Of a stretch of DNA of 64,000 nt, positions 27,863 to 36,243 are shown piece after piece. Source of the DNA: Solimonas variicoloris DSM 15731 (GTDB lineage Bacteria > Pseudomonadota > Gammaproteobacteria > Nevskiales > Nevskiaceae). The position numbers were made by a program, and so were the translations under genes. Each line of letters opens with the position of its first letter. Position 1 is the first letter of the stretch. The stretch covers positions 62,001 to 126,000 of the forward strand of contig NZ_KB907932.1 in NCBI RefSeq assembly GCF_000382285.1, written 5' to 3'. Below the pieces are notes generated by a model. That model saw only the letters and a program-made list of their open reading frames with translations, made no database searches and was not told the origin of the DNA.

Positions 27863-29092
27863 TTACAGCTGCAGCAGCAGCTTGGCCGGATCCTCGAGGC
27901 ACTCCTTGATCGTGCGCAGCGCCAGCACGGCTTCCTTGCCGTCGATGATGCGGTGATCGTAGGACATCGCCAGGTACATCATCGGGCGGATGACGATCTC
28001 GCCGTTGACGACGACCGGGCGCTCGGTGATGCCGTGCATGCCGAGGATCGCCGACTGCGGTGGGTTCAGGATCGGCGTCGACATCATCGAGCCGAAGATG
28101 CCGCCGTTGGTGATCGAGAACGTGCCGCCGGTGAGGTCTTCCATCGTCAGCTTGTTGGCCTTGGCGCGCACGCCGAAGTCGACAATGGCCTTCTCGATGC
28201 CGGCCAGCGACAGCTGATCGGCATCACGCAGGATCGGCACCACCAGACCGCGCTCCGACGAGACGGCGATGCCGATGTCGTAGTAGCCGTGATAGATGAT
28301 GTCGTTGCCGTCGATCGACGCATTGACGACCGGGAACTTCTTCAGCGCCTCGACCGCCGCGCGCACGAAGAAGCTCATGAAGCCGAGCTTGACGCCGTGC
28401 GCCTTCTCGAACTCGGTCTTGTACTTGGCGCGCAGATCCATCACGGCCTTCAGATCGACCTCGTTGAAGGTCGTCAGCATCGCCGTCGTGTTCTTGGCTT
28501 CGAGCAGGCGCTCGGCGATGCGCGCGCGGATGCGCGTCATCGGCACGCGCTGCTCTTCGCGGGCGCCGAGCACCTTCGGCGCGGCCGGGGCCGGCGCGGC
28601 AGCGGGCTTGGCGGCCGGGGCCGCGGCCTTCGGCGCGGCGGCGTAGGCCTTGACGTCCTCGACCGTCAGGCGGCCGCCCTTGCCGGTGCCGGTGATCTGG
28701 TTGGCCGACAGGCCCAGCTCGGAGAGCAGCTTGCGCACGGCCGGGCTCTGGCCGTCTTCCGACGACATCGCCGCTTCGCTCGCCACCGCCTTGGTCGGCG
28801 CCGATTCGTTCTTGGCTGCCTCGCTCTTGGCTTCCGCCTTCGGCGCCGCCGCGGCGCCTTCCTCGAGAATGCCGAGGATGTCGCCGGCCTGCACCGTGGC
28901 GCCGGCCTCGATGCGGATCTCCTTGATCACGCCATCAGCCGTCGCCGGCACTTCGAGCATGACCTTGTCCGTCTCGAGGTCGAGCAGATTCTGCTCGCGC
29001 GACACGGCGTCGCCGGCCTTGACGTGCCAGCCGGCAACGGTCGCCGAAGAGACCGATTCCGGGAGATTGGGGACTTTGATTTCGATGGCCAT
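27863..29092 (-). CDS. sucB: 2-oxoglutarate dehydrogenase E2, dihydrolipoyl succinyltransferase
   Basis: A 409-residue protein. One lipoyl domain carries Lys43 in [12 protein letters not shown] peripheral-subunit-binding domain (about 115-155, [19 protein letters not shown]) follows an Ala/Pro linker. The catalytic core ends with [14 protein letters not shown], holding the active-site His and Asp. It transfers succinyl groups to CoA in the TCA cycle. It lies 91 bases downstream of sucA across a strong hairpin. Confidence 0.97.
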   Translation of the reverse strand: MAIEIKVPNLPESVSSATVAGWHVKAGDAVSREQNLLDLETDKVMLEVPATADGVIKEIRIEAGATVQAGDILGILEEGAAAAPKAEAKSEAAKNESAPTKAVASEAAMSSEDGQSPAVRKLLSELGLSANQITGTGKGGRLTVEDVKAYAAAPKAAAPAAKPAAAPAPAAPKVLGAREEQRVPMTRIRARIAERLLEAKNTTAMLTTFNEVDLKAVMDLRAKYKTEFEKAHGVKLGFMSFFVRAAVEALKKFPVVNASIDGNDIIYHGYYDIGIAVSSERGLVVPILRDADQLSLAGIEKAIVDFGVRAKANKLTMEDLTGGTFSITNGGIFGSMMSTPILNPPQSAILGMHGITERPVVVNGEIVIRPMMYLAMSYDHRIIDGKEAVLALRTIKECLEDPAKLLLQL

Positions 29093-29136
29093 TATTTGGG
29101 GGTTCCTGTCCGTTTTCTTCTAACTGTCTGGTGGTA

Positions 29137-29164
29137 CGCGGAGCCGGCTTGCGCCGGCTCCGCG
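29137..29164. repeat. hairpin in the sucA-sucB spacer
   Basis: A perfect 12-bp inverted repeat, CGCGGAGCCGGC/GCCGGCTCCGCG, with loop TTGC lies 20 bases after the sucA stop. There is no T-run, and sucB lies just beyond it. It may protect the upstream sucA mRNA or attenuate read-through. Confidence 0.6.
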
Positions 29165-29183
29165 CTGCCCTCGCGGGCCTTCG

Positions 29184-32036
29184 TCAAATCCGCTTGCCGC
29201 CGGTCAGCGCTTCCTGCACGACCTCGGCCTGCTCCTTCTGGTGGACCTTCAGGTAGCCGACCGCGGTGGTCGAAGCGCCCTTGCGCGTCGAGTACAGCAG
29301 CTGATGCTGCGGCTGCAGGTACGCGGCGAGGCGGTGCTTGATCTGGTACCAGGCGCCCTGGTTCTCCGGCTCTTCCTGGCACCAGACGATGTCCTTGGCG
29401 TTCGGGTAGCTGGCCAGCACCTGCTCGTAGCCGGCGCGCGGGAACGGATAGAGCTGTTCGATGCGCACCAGCGCGACGTTGTCGAGCTTGTCCTTCTGGC
29501 GCGCCTGGAGCAGGTCGAAGTAGACCTTGCCCGAGCAGAACACGATGCGGGTCACCTTCTGCGCGTCGAGCGCCTCGACTTCCGGGATCACGGTCTGGAA
29601 ACCGCCCTTGGTCAGATCGTCGAGCGTCGACACCGACAGCGGGTGGCGCAGCAGCGACTTCGGCGTCGCCACGATCAGCGGCAGGCGCAGCGAGCGCTTC
29701 ATCTGGCGACGCAGCATGTGGAACATCTGCGCCGGCGTCGACGGCACGCAGACCTGCTGGTTGTTCTCGGCGCAGAGCTGCAGGTAGCGCTCGATACGCG
29801 CCGACGAGTGCTCCGGACCCTGGCCCTCGTAGCCGTGCGGCAGGAACACCGTCAGGCCGCAGAGGCGACCCCACTTGGCCTGGCCCGAGGAGATGAACTG
29901 GTCGAACAGCACCTGCGCGCCGTTGGCGAAGTCGCCGAACTGCGCTTCCCAGATCACCAGCGAATCCGGATCGGTCGTCGAGTAGCCGTACTCGAAGCCG
30001 AGCACGCCCTCTTCCGACAGCAGCGTGTCGTTGACGACGAAGCCGTACTTGTCATCGACGAGGTGGCGCAGCGGCGTGTAGCGCTGGCCGTTCTTGTAGT
30101 CGTGGATCGTCGCGTGACGGTGGAAGAAGGTGCCGCGGCGCGCGTCCTGGCCGCACAGGCGGACGTGGAAGCCGTCCTTGATCAGCGAGGCGTAGGCCAT
30201 GGTCTCGGCGAAGCCCCAGTCCATCGGCAGGTCGCCAGCCGCCATCTTGGCGCGGTCTTCCCAGATCTTGATGACGCGCGGATGCAGCGTGAAGCCTTCC
30301 GGCGTCTTCAGCAGCTGCTCGGACAGCGCCTGCAGCGACTTCTGGGTGATCGTCGTGTCGACCGGGCTGTCCCAGGTACCTTCCTTGTACTTGGCCCAGT
30401 TGACGGTGTGCTTGTTGCCGACCAGGCCCAGCGTCACGCGCGCCGGGTTCTCGCCCTTGTCGAGGCCTTCGCGGTATTCCTTGACCAGGGTCTCGGCGTC
30501 GCCCTTGGCGATGGTGCCTTCTTCCTCGAGCTTCTTGGCGTACAGCGTCAGCGTCGTCGGCTGCTTCTTGATGACTTCGTACATCACCGGGCTGGTGACG
30601 CTCGGCTCGTCGGCCTCGTTGTGGCCGAGGCGGCGGTAGCAGCAGATGTCGACGATGACGTCCTTGTGGAACTCGTTGCGGAAGTCCATCGCCAGGCGCG
30701 TCACGAAGGTCACCGCCTCCGGATCGTCACCGTTGACGTGGAACACCGGCGCCTCGAGCATCTTGGCGAGGTCCGTGCAGTAGCGCGAGGTGCGCGCTTC
30801 CTTGCGGCGCTGCGCCTCGATCGGGTCCGGCGTGGTGAAGCCGATCTGGTTGTTGACGATGATGTGCATCGTGCCGCCGGTCGCGTAGCCCTTCGACTGC
30901 GACAGCTGCAGCGTCTCCATCACCACGCCCTGACCGGCGAAGGCGGCGTCGCCGTGGATCAGCACCGGCACGATCTTCTGGCCGGCCTCGTCGCTGCGCC
31001 GCGTCTGGCGGGCCTTGACCGAGCCTTCGACGACCGGATTGACGATCTCCAGGTGCGAAGGATTGAAGGCCAGCACCAGATGCACGCGCTTGCCGTCGAC
31101 TTCGACGTCGGTCGAGAAACCCATGTGGTACTTGACGTCGCCGGCGCGCGACAGCGCCTCGACCGAGTACTTGCCCTCGAATTCGGCGAACAGATCCTTC
31201 GGCGACTTGCCGAGGGTATTGATCAGCACGTTGAGGCGGCCGCGGTGGGCCATGCCGATGACGATCTCCTCGACGTCGCGCGCCGCGCAGGCGCGCAGGA
31301 TCTCGTCCATCGCCGGGATCAGCGAGTCGCCGCCTTCCAGCGAGAAGCGCTTCTGGCCGACGTACTTGTTGTGCAGGTAGCGTTCGAGACCTTCGGCGGC
31401 GACCAGCTGCTTGAGCACGTCGCGCTTGCGTTCGATGCCGATCTTCGGCTGGAACGCGACCGATTCGAGGCGCTTCTGGATCCAGCGCTTCTCGGAGGTC
31501 TCGGTCAGGTACATGTACTCGGCACCGATGGTGTCCGTGTACACGCTCTTGAGGATGCGGATGATCTCCTTGAGCGGCAGGCGGTCGGCACTGGCCGCCA
31601 GCGTGCCGGTATTGAAGACCGTCTCCATGTCCTCGGCGCCGAGGCCGTGGAAGGCCGGATCGAGATCCGGAATGATGTCGGCCGGCGCGAGACCGAGGGG
31701 GTCGAGCTTGGCGGCCTGATGGCCGCGCACGCGGTAGTAGTTGATCAGGCGCAGCACGCCGGCCTGTTTCTCGGCGGCCTTGGCGTCGAAGCCGGCTTCG
31801 GCCGCAACCACGCGGCGCGGCTCGCGCGCCAGGCGTTCGAAGCGCGCGATCACCTCGCTGTGCGGCGTCTCGCGCGGCGCGCTCTGATCCTGGATCAGGC
31901 GGAAGTACGCCCGCCAGCTCGGATCCACCGATTCCGGGTCTTCGAGGAACTGCTCGTAGAACGCTTCGACGTAGGGCGCGTTGGCCCCATTGATCGAAGA
32001 CGACTCAATGAAGTTCTGGTACTTGCTGGTCGCCAT
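29184..32036 (-). CDS. sucA: 2-oxoglutarate dehydrogenase E1
   Basis: A 950-residue thiamine diphosphate enzyme of the usual length. It starts MATSKYQNFIESSSINGANA. The N-terminal segment YVEAFYEQFLEDPESVDPSW binds the E2 core. GMAHRGRLNVL, the GDAAFAGQGVVMETLQLSQ cofactor region and the later LLPHGYEGQGPEHSSARIER-like block (here FLPHGYEGQGPEHSSA) are conserved. It decarboxylates 2-oxoglutarate and passes the succinyl group to SucB. It is first in sucA-sucB; galU ends 96 bases upstream. Confidence 0.97.
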   Translation of the reverse strand: MATSKYQNFIESSSINGANAPYVEAFYEQFLEDPESVDPSWRAYFRLIQDQSAPRETPHSEVIARFERLAREPRRVVAAEAGFDAKAAEKQAGVLRLINYYRVRGHQAAKLDPLGLAPADIIPDLDPAFHGLGAEDMETVFNTGTLAASADRLPLKEIIRILKSVYTDTIGAEYMYLTETSEKRWIQKRLESVAFQPKIGIERKRDVLKQLVAAEGLERYLHNKYVGQKRFSLEGGDSLIPAMDEILRACAARDVEEIVIGMAHRGRLNVLINTLGKSPKDLFAEFEGKYSVEALSRAGDVKYHMGFSTDVEVDGKRVHLVLAFNPSHLEIVNPVVEGSVKARQTRRSDEAGQKIVPVLIHGDAAFAGQGVVMETLQLSQSKGYATGGTMHIIVNNQIGFTTPDPIEAQRRKEARTSRYCTDLAKMLEAPVFHVNGDDPEAVTFVTRLAMDFRNEFHKDVIVDICCYRRLGHNEADEPSVTSPVMYEVIKKQPTTLTLYAKKLEEEGTIAKGDAETLVKEYREGLDKGENPARVTLGLVGNKHTVNWAKYKEGTWDSPVDTTITQKSLQALSEQLLKTPEGFTLHPRVIKIWEDRAKMAAGDLPMDWGFAETMAYASLIKDGFHVRLCGQDARRGTFFHRHATIHDYKNGQRYTPLRHLVDDKYGFVVNDTLLSEEGVLGFEYGYSTTDPDSLVIWEAQFGDFANGAQVLFDQFISSGQAKWGRLCGLTVFLPHGYEGQGPEHSSARIERYLQLCAENNQQVCVPSTPAQMFHMLRRQMKRSLRLPLIVATPKSLLRHPLSVSTLDDLTKGGFQTVIPEVEALDAQKVTRIVFCSGKVYFDLLQARQKDKLDNVALVRIEQLYPFPRAGYEQVLASYPNAKDIVWCQEEPENQGAWYQIKHRLAAYLQPQHQLLYSTRKGASTTAVGYLKVHQKEQAEVVQEALTGGKRI

Positions 32037-32132
32037 GTCTGTTACTGCTCTCGTCTGTGTGTTCGTGTCACCCCGGCGTCCCCAAGCTTGGGCGGCTTCC
32101 CCATCGAGTCGTGTGTGGATTCGCCGCCGGTG

Positions 32133-33038
32133 CTACGCCTTGGCCCTTTTCTTGTCCTGTTCGTGCCAGCCGGCGGTGAGTTCGCTCAGGTAGGCGCGGA
32201 AATCGTCGGCCAGTTCCGGATGCTTGAGGCCGAATTCGACGTTGGCGCGCAGATAGCCGAGCTTCGAACCGCAGTCGTGGCGCACGCCTTCGAATTCGTA
32301 GGCGAGCACGGTCTGCTCGTTGAGCATCAGGCTGATCGCGTCGGTCAGCTGGATTTCGCCACCGGCGCCGCGCTGCGTGCGCTCCAGCAGCTTGAAGATG
32401 CGCGGCGTCAGGATGTAGCGGCCGACCACGGCGAGATTGCTCGGCGCGTTCTCCGGCTTGGGCTTCTCGACCATCTTGCGGATCTCGGACAGACCCGGGC
32501 CGATCGGCTGCACGTCGACGATGCCGTAGCTCGACACGTCCGCCTGCGGCACGCGCTGGGTCGCCAGCACGCTGGTGCCGTACTGCTGGTAGACGCGGTG
32601 CATCTGCGACAGGCAGGGCTGCAGGCGGCCGTCGATGAGGTCGTCGGCGAGGATCACGTAGAAGTCCTCGTCGCCGACCGCCGGCCAGGCCTGCAGCACG
32701 GCGTGGCCGAGGCCGAGCGCCTCGGCCTGGCGGATGTAGATGCAGGTGACGCCCGGCGGCACGATGTCCTGCACGGTCTCGAGCAGCTTGTTCTTGCCGC
32801 GGGCGGCGAGCTCGGCTTCGAGTTCATAGGCCTTGTCGAAGTGATCCATGATGGAATTCTTCGAACGGCCGGTGATGAAGATCAGCTCCTGGGCGCCGGC
32901 GCTGATCGCTTCCTGGACCGCATACTGGATCAGCGGCTTGTCGACGACCGGCAGCATTTCCTTGGCGCTGGCCTTGGTGGCCGGCAGGAAGCGGGTGCCG
33001 AGACCGGCGACCGGGAAGACCGCTTTGCGAATGCGCAT
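32133..33038 (-). CDS. galU: UTP-glucose-1-phosphate uridylyltransferase
   Basis: A 301-residue nucleotidyltransferase. The N-terminal AGLGTRFLPATKASAKEMLP contains the UTP-binding and catalytic Lys/Arg residues, followed by VVDKPLIQYAVQEA. It makes UDP-glucose for cell-surface polysaccharides. It lies between the MaoC-like gene and sucA on the same strand with 25- and 96-base gaps, and a separate promoter is not obvious. Confidence 0.95.
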   Translation of the reverse strand: MRIRKAVFPVAGLGTRFLPATKASAKEMLPVVDKPLIQYAVQEAISAGAQELIFITGRSKNSIMDHFDKAYELEAELAARGKNKLLETVQDIVPPGVTCIYIRQAEALGLGHAVLQAWPAVGDEDFYVILADDLIDGRLQPCLSQMHRVYQQYGTSVLATQRVPQADVSSYGIVDVQPIGPGLSEIRKMVEKPKPENAPSNLAVVGRYILTPRIFKLLERTQRGAGGEIQLTDAISLMLNEQTVLAYEFEGVRHDCGSKLGYLRANVEFGLKHPELADDFRAYLSELTAGWHEQDKKRAKA

Positions 33039-33063
33039 GAGAGCTCCTTTAAGCCTGACGATT

Positions 33064-33930
33064 TTAGCGCAGTAGGCCGGTCAAATGGACCTTGTCCGAG
33101 TTGCGCGCCAGCAGCGCGAATTCGATACCGTTCCCGCTGCCGTGCTCGCCGATGCCGTGGGCGAACTTCAGCGCCGCCCGGCCCGGCAGGAACAGCGGCT
33201 GGCGGAACTGCACGTCGAGCAGCTGCGGCTCGCCTTCGAGGTGATCGGCGAGCAGCGCCGTGCAGTGCGCTGCCGACCACATGCCATGGGCGATGTGACG
33301 CTTGAAGCCGAACAGCCGGGCCGGCAGCGGCGCGAGATGAATCGGGTTGAAGTCCTTGCCGACCTTGGCGTAGCGGCGGCCGATGTCAGCCGGCGCGTCG
33401 ACGGCGATGTAGTCCGACAGGCTGGCCGGCAGCGGCGCCGGCTTGGCGGCCGGCTTCTTCGGCCCCGGGGTGCGGTAGAGCGTGGTCATCACCTCGTTCC
33501 AGACCTCGGCGCCGTCGACCGTGACGCTGGAGACGATGTCGAACTCCAGGCCCTGGCGCACTTCGCGCGCCTCGCCGAGGCGCACGTCGAAATCGTAGCT
33601 CTCGCCGGTGCCGAGGCCGCGCACCTGCTCGATGCGGTTGCGCACGTGCACGAGGCCGAGCAGCGGCAGCGGGAACTGCGGCTGCGTCATCAGGTGCAGG
33701 TGCAGGGCCGCGGCCATCACGTGCGGGAAGGTGATCGGCAGCGTGTGGCTGTCGGCGAAGCCGCAGACCTGGCGGTAGTCGGACAGCTGCTGCGCCGAGA
33801 CGCGCACGCCCTTGACCTGCACGCCGTACTGCGGAATGCGCGGCTTGCCCTTGGGCCGGCGCAGCACGGTGGTCGCCGCCTTCAGATAGAGGCCTTCCGC
33901 CGAGGGCAGCCGGGCGAGCGTCGCGTTCAT
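33064..33930 (-). CDS. MaoC-type acyl dehydratase/hydratase
   Basis: A 288-residue double hot-dog protein. The hydratase-2 motif appears as KVGKDFNPIHLAPLPA with catalytic Asp and His, followed by HIAHGMW. The N-terminal half (to about residue 165) looks like a non-catalytic hot-dog. Members hydrate enoyl-CoA or related thioesters in fatty-acid, polyhydroxyalkanoate or aromatic pathways; the exact substrate is unknown. ATG 33930 has AAGGGGAT upstream. It follows ccmI by 71 bases and precedes galU. Confidence 0.83.
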   Translation of the reverse strand: MNATLARLPSAEGLYLKAATTVLRRPKGKPRIPQYGVQVKGVRVSAQQLSDYRQVCGFADSHTLPITFPHVMAAALHLHLMTQPQFPLPLLGLVHVRNRIEQVRGLGTGESYDFDVRLGEAREVRQGLEFDIVSSVTVDGAEVWNEVMTTLYRTPGPKKPAAKPAPLPASLSDYIAVDAPADIGRRYAKVGKDFNPIHLAPLPARLFGFKRHIAHGMWSAAHCTALLADHLEGEPQLLDVQFRQPLFLPGRAALKFAHGIGEHGSGNGIEFALLARNSDKVHLTGLLR

Positions 33931-34001
33931 CAAAATCCCCTTGTTTTTCAATTCAATGCTGTTGGTTCGATGCGCCGGCCGCAAGCTTCGCAGGATGCCA
34001 C

Positions 34002-35222
34002 TCAGGGCACTTGCCGGTCGATCACCAGTTCGAGCGGTGAGCCGGCCTCGGCGCGGCTGGCAGGATGGCTGCCCTCGAGATCGCCGGACAGCGCCTGCGC
34101 GCCAGCGCCGCTCGTCAGGCGGGCCGTGACCACCCAGCGCTCGAAGGCCGACAGCTTCATCGCCGGCATCATCGCCTGGCTGTCGTCGAGCGTGACGCTC
34201 AGCGGCAGCTGCGGCGACGCGATGCGCTGCACCGCCAGCGGCATCGGCGGGCCGTTCTCGGCCTTGGCGAACACCATCAGCGTCATGCCCGGCTTGAGCT
34301 GCGCGCGCAGCGCGTCGGCGAGGCGCACGTGCACTGTCAGCTGCACGCCGGACGGCGCGGCCGCCGGTTTCGGCGGCAGGGTCTGGCCGGTCTTGGCGGC
34401 GAGCGCCGGCAGCTGCTGGTCGAGGATCGCGGCCAGATCTTCCGGCGGCGACAGCTCGCGCAGCTTGAGCCAGTGCGCGTAGGCCGCCGCCGCGTCGTCG
34501 GCCTGCAGCGCGGCGAGGCCGGCGTACCAGAGCGCCTCGACGTTGCCCGGATCGAGCGTCAGCGCCTGCTCGAACAGCGGGCGCGCCGGGCGCAGATCGC
34601 GCTGCGGATTGGCCATGCCCTGCGCCGCGCCGGCCGCGATCAGCCACTCGGCCTGCGGCTGGGCGACGCTGAGGGCGTTGGCGCGGCTGTAGGCCTGCGC
34701 CGCGTCGGAGTAGCGCTGCAGCACCAGATAGGCGCGGCCGAGCATCGCCCAGCCCTGCGCGTCGTCCGGCGCCGACTTCAGGCGTCGCTCGAGCTGCCCG
34801 ACCATGCCGTCGATCATCTGCTGCTCGGCGGCCTGCGGATCGCGCTGCGCCAGCTCGATCAGCGCCCGCGTCCGCCAGCTGCCTTCGAGCCAGTAGCCGA
34901 GGCCGGCCAAGGCGCCGAGCAGCAGCACCAGCGCGAGCGCCAGACCGCGCCGCCGCGGCGCCGACTCGCCGGCCTCGGCGGCGGCGGCGGCGTCATCGAG
35001 CAGGCGCGCGCCGGCCTCGTCGCGCAGCTGCTGCGCCGATTCGGCGTCGAGCGTGCCGGCGGCGACGTCGGCGTCGATCTCGGCGACGCGCGTTTCGTAG
35101 GCGATCACATTGGCGCGCTTGCGGCGCAGCGTGGCGGCGGTCGCCCGCGCCCACAGCGGCCGGGTCAGCCACAGCCCGGCGGCCACGGCGATGGCCGCCA
35201 TCACGACGATGAGCAGGGTCAC
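34002..35222 (-). CDS. ccmI: cytochrome c biogenesis protein CcmI
   Basis: A 406-residue protein. Two membrane helices (about 1-19 and 95-115) flank a cytoplasmic, coiled-coil-like loop. TPR repeats occupy about 130-285 (DDAQGWAMLGRAYLVLQRYS), and a beta-rich C-terminal domain carries the 'LTVHVRLADALRAQL' and 'LSVTLDD' segments of CcmI. It binds apocytochrome c and delivers it to CcmF/H. The start is GTG at 35222, overlapping the ccmH stop as GTGA. Confidence 0.9.
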   Translation of the reverse strand: MTLLIVVMAAIAVAAGLWLTRPLWARATAATLRRKRANVIAYETRVAEIDADVAAGTLDAESAQQLRDEAGARLLDDAAAAAEAGESAPRRRGLALALVLLLGALAGLGYWLEGSWRTRALIELAQRDPQAAEQQMIDGMVGQLERRLKSAPDDAQGWAMLGRAYLVLQRYSDAAQAYSRANALSVAQPQAEWLIAAGAAQGMANPQRDLRPARPLFEQALTLDPGNVEALWYAGLAALQADDAAAAYAHWLKLRELSPPEDLAAILDQQLPALAAKTGQTLPPKPAAAPSGVQLTVHVRLADALRAQLKPGMTLMVFAKAENGPPMPLAVQRIASPQLPLSVTLDDSQAMMPAMKLSAFERWVVTARLTSGAGAQALSGDLEGSHPASRAEAGSPLELVIDRQVP

Positions 35223-35722
35223 GAACGGTTTTCCGGTGGTCGGCGCGCGTCGTCGCCCGCCTCGTCGGCGAGCACCTGGCGCAGCGCGGCGGCGTCGACC
35301 GCGGTCGCGGCCGGCGCGGCGCGGCGGGCGCGCACGAAGCGCAGCGCGACCGCGAGCGCGATCAGCAGCACGACAAACGGCCCGCCCCACAGCAGCCAGG
35401 TCTTGGCCTTGAACGGCGGCCGGTACAGCACGAAGTCGCCGTAGCGGTCGGTCAGGTAACGCTTGATCTCGGCATCGCTGCGGCCGGCGCGGATCTGCGT
35501 CTCGACCTGCTGACGCAGGTCGGCGGCGAGCGGCGCGTTGGAATCGGCGATCGTCTGGTTCTGGCAGACCAGACAGCGCAGTTCGTTGATCAGCGTCTGG
35601 TAGCGCGCCTGCTGCTCGGCGTCGAGCTCGGCAGCGCGCAGCGGCGCGCCGGGCAGCGCCAGCAGCAGGCCGGCGAGCAGCGCCAGCGGCGCAAACCGGG
35701 ATTTCAGCGTTCCGCGCTTCAC
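35219..35722 (-). CDS. ccmH: cytochrome c biogenesis protein CcmH
   Basis: A 167-residue protein. A signal/anchor sequence ends near LRAAE. The redox motif LRCLVCQN holds Cys50 and Cys53, and a C-terminal membrane helix lies at about 107-127. CcmH keeps the CXXCH haem site of apocytochrome reduced. The start is GTG at 35722, overlapping the ccmG stop. The short Ala-rich cytoplasmic tail is followed at once by ccmI, so the E. coli CcmH fusion is split here into two genes. Confidence 0.94.
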   Translation of the reverse strand: MKRGTLKSRFAPLALLAGLLLALPGAPLRAAELDAEQQARYQTLINELRCLVCQNQTIADSNAPLAADLRQQVETQIRAGRSDAEIKRYLTDRYGDFVLYRPPFKAKTWLLWGGPFVVLLIALAVALRFVRARRAAPAATAVDAAALRQVLADEAGDDARRPPENRS

Positions 35723-36243
35723 GGCTTGGCTCCCTGCAGCAGCGGCGCGACGCGCTCGCGCCAGACCGCTTCCGATAGCGGACCGATCTGCTTGTAGACG
35801 ATGGTCCCCGCCGTATCGAGCACGAAGGTCTCCGGCGCGCCGTAGACGCCCCAGTCGAGGCCCATCGCGCCCTGCGGATCGGCGATCACGGTGCGGTACG
35901 GATTGCCGTGCCGGGCCAGCCAGTCGGCGCCGTCGGCGTCGGTGTCCTTGTAGTCGACGCCGACGATCTCGACGCCCTGCGCCGCCAGCTGCATCAGGAA
36001 CGGATGCTCGACGCGGCAGGCCGCGCACCAGCTGGCGAAGAAATTGACGAGCACCGGCCGGCCCTGGAGGTCGGCGAGCGTGTAGGTCTGCTGCGGCGCC
36101 CCAAGCACCGCCAGCGAGAACGCCGGCGCCGGCTTGCCGATCAGCGGGCTCGGCACTTCGCGCGGATCGTGGCGCAGGCCGATCGCGAACAGCACGACCA
36201 GGCCGATCAGGACCAGCGCGGGAACCAGATAGCGCAGGCGCAT
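35719..36243 (-). CDS. ccmG: thiol:disulfide interchange protein CcmG (DsbE)
   Basis: A 174-residue thioredoxin-fold protein with an N-terminal membrane anchor (about 5-22). The active site WCAAC has Cys73 and Cys76; most DsbE proteins have WCxxC with varied middle residues. The cis-Pro region is GAPETFVLD. It reduces apocytochrome c in the periplasm. Its ATG overlaps the ccmF stop (TGATG). Confidence 0.95.
   Translation of the reverse strand: MRLRYLVPALVLIGLVVLFAIGLRHDPREVPSPLIGKPAPAFSLAVLGAPQQTYTLADLQGRPVLVNFFASWCAACRVEHPFLMQLAAQGVEIVGVDYKDTDADGADWLARHGNPYRTVIADPQGAMGLDWGVYGAPETFVLDTAGTIVYKQIGPLSEAVWRERVAPLLQGAKP

Noticed and set aside
29241-33305. A 1354-codon open frame antisense to sucA and galU
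   Set aside because: It is a mirror of codon bias in highly conserved TCA-cycle and sugar-nucleotide genes; its composition is Arg/Ala/Leu/Val-rich with no motif.
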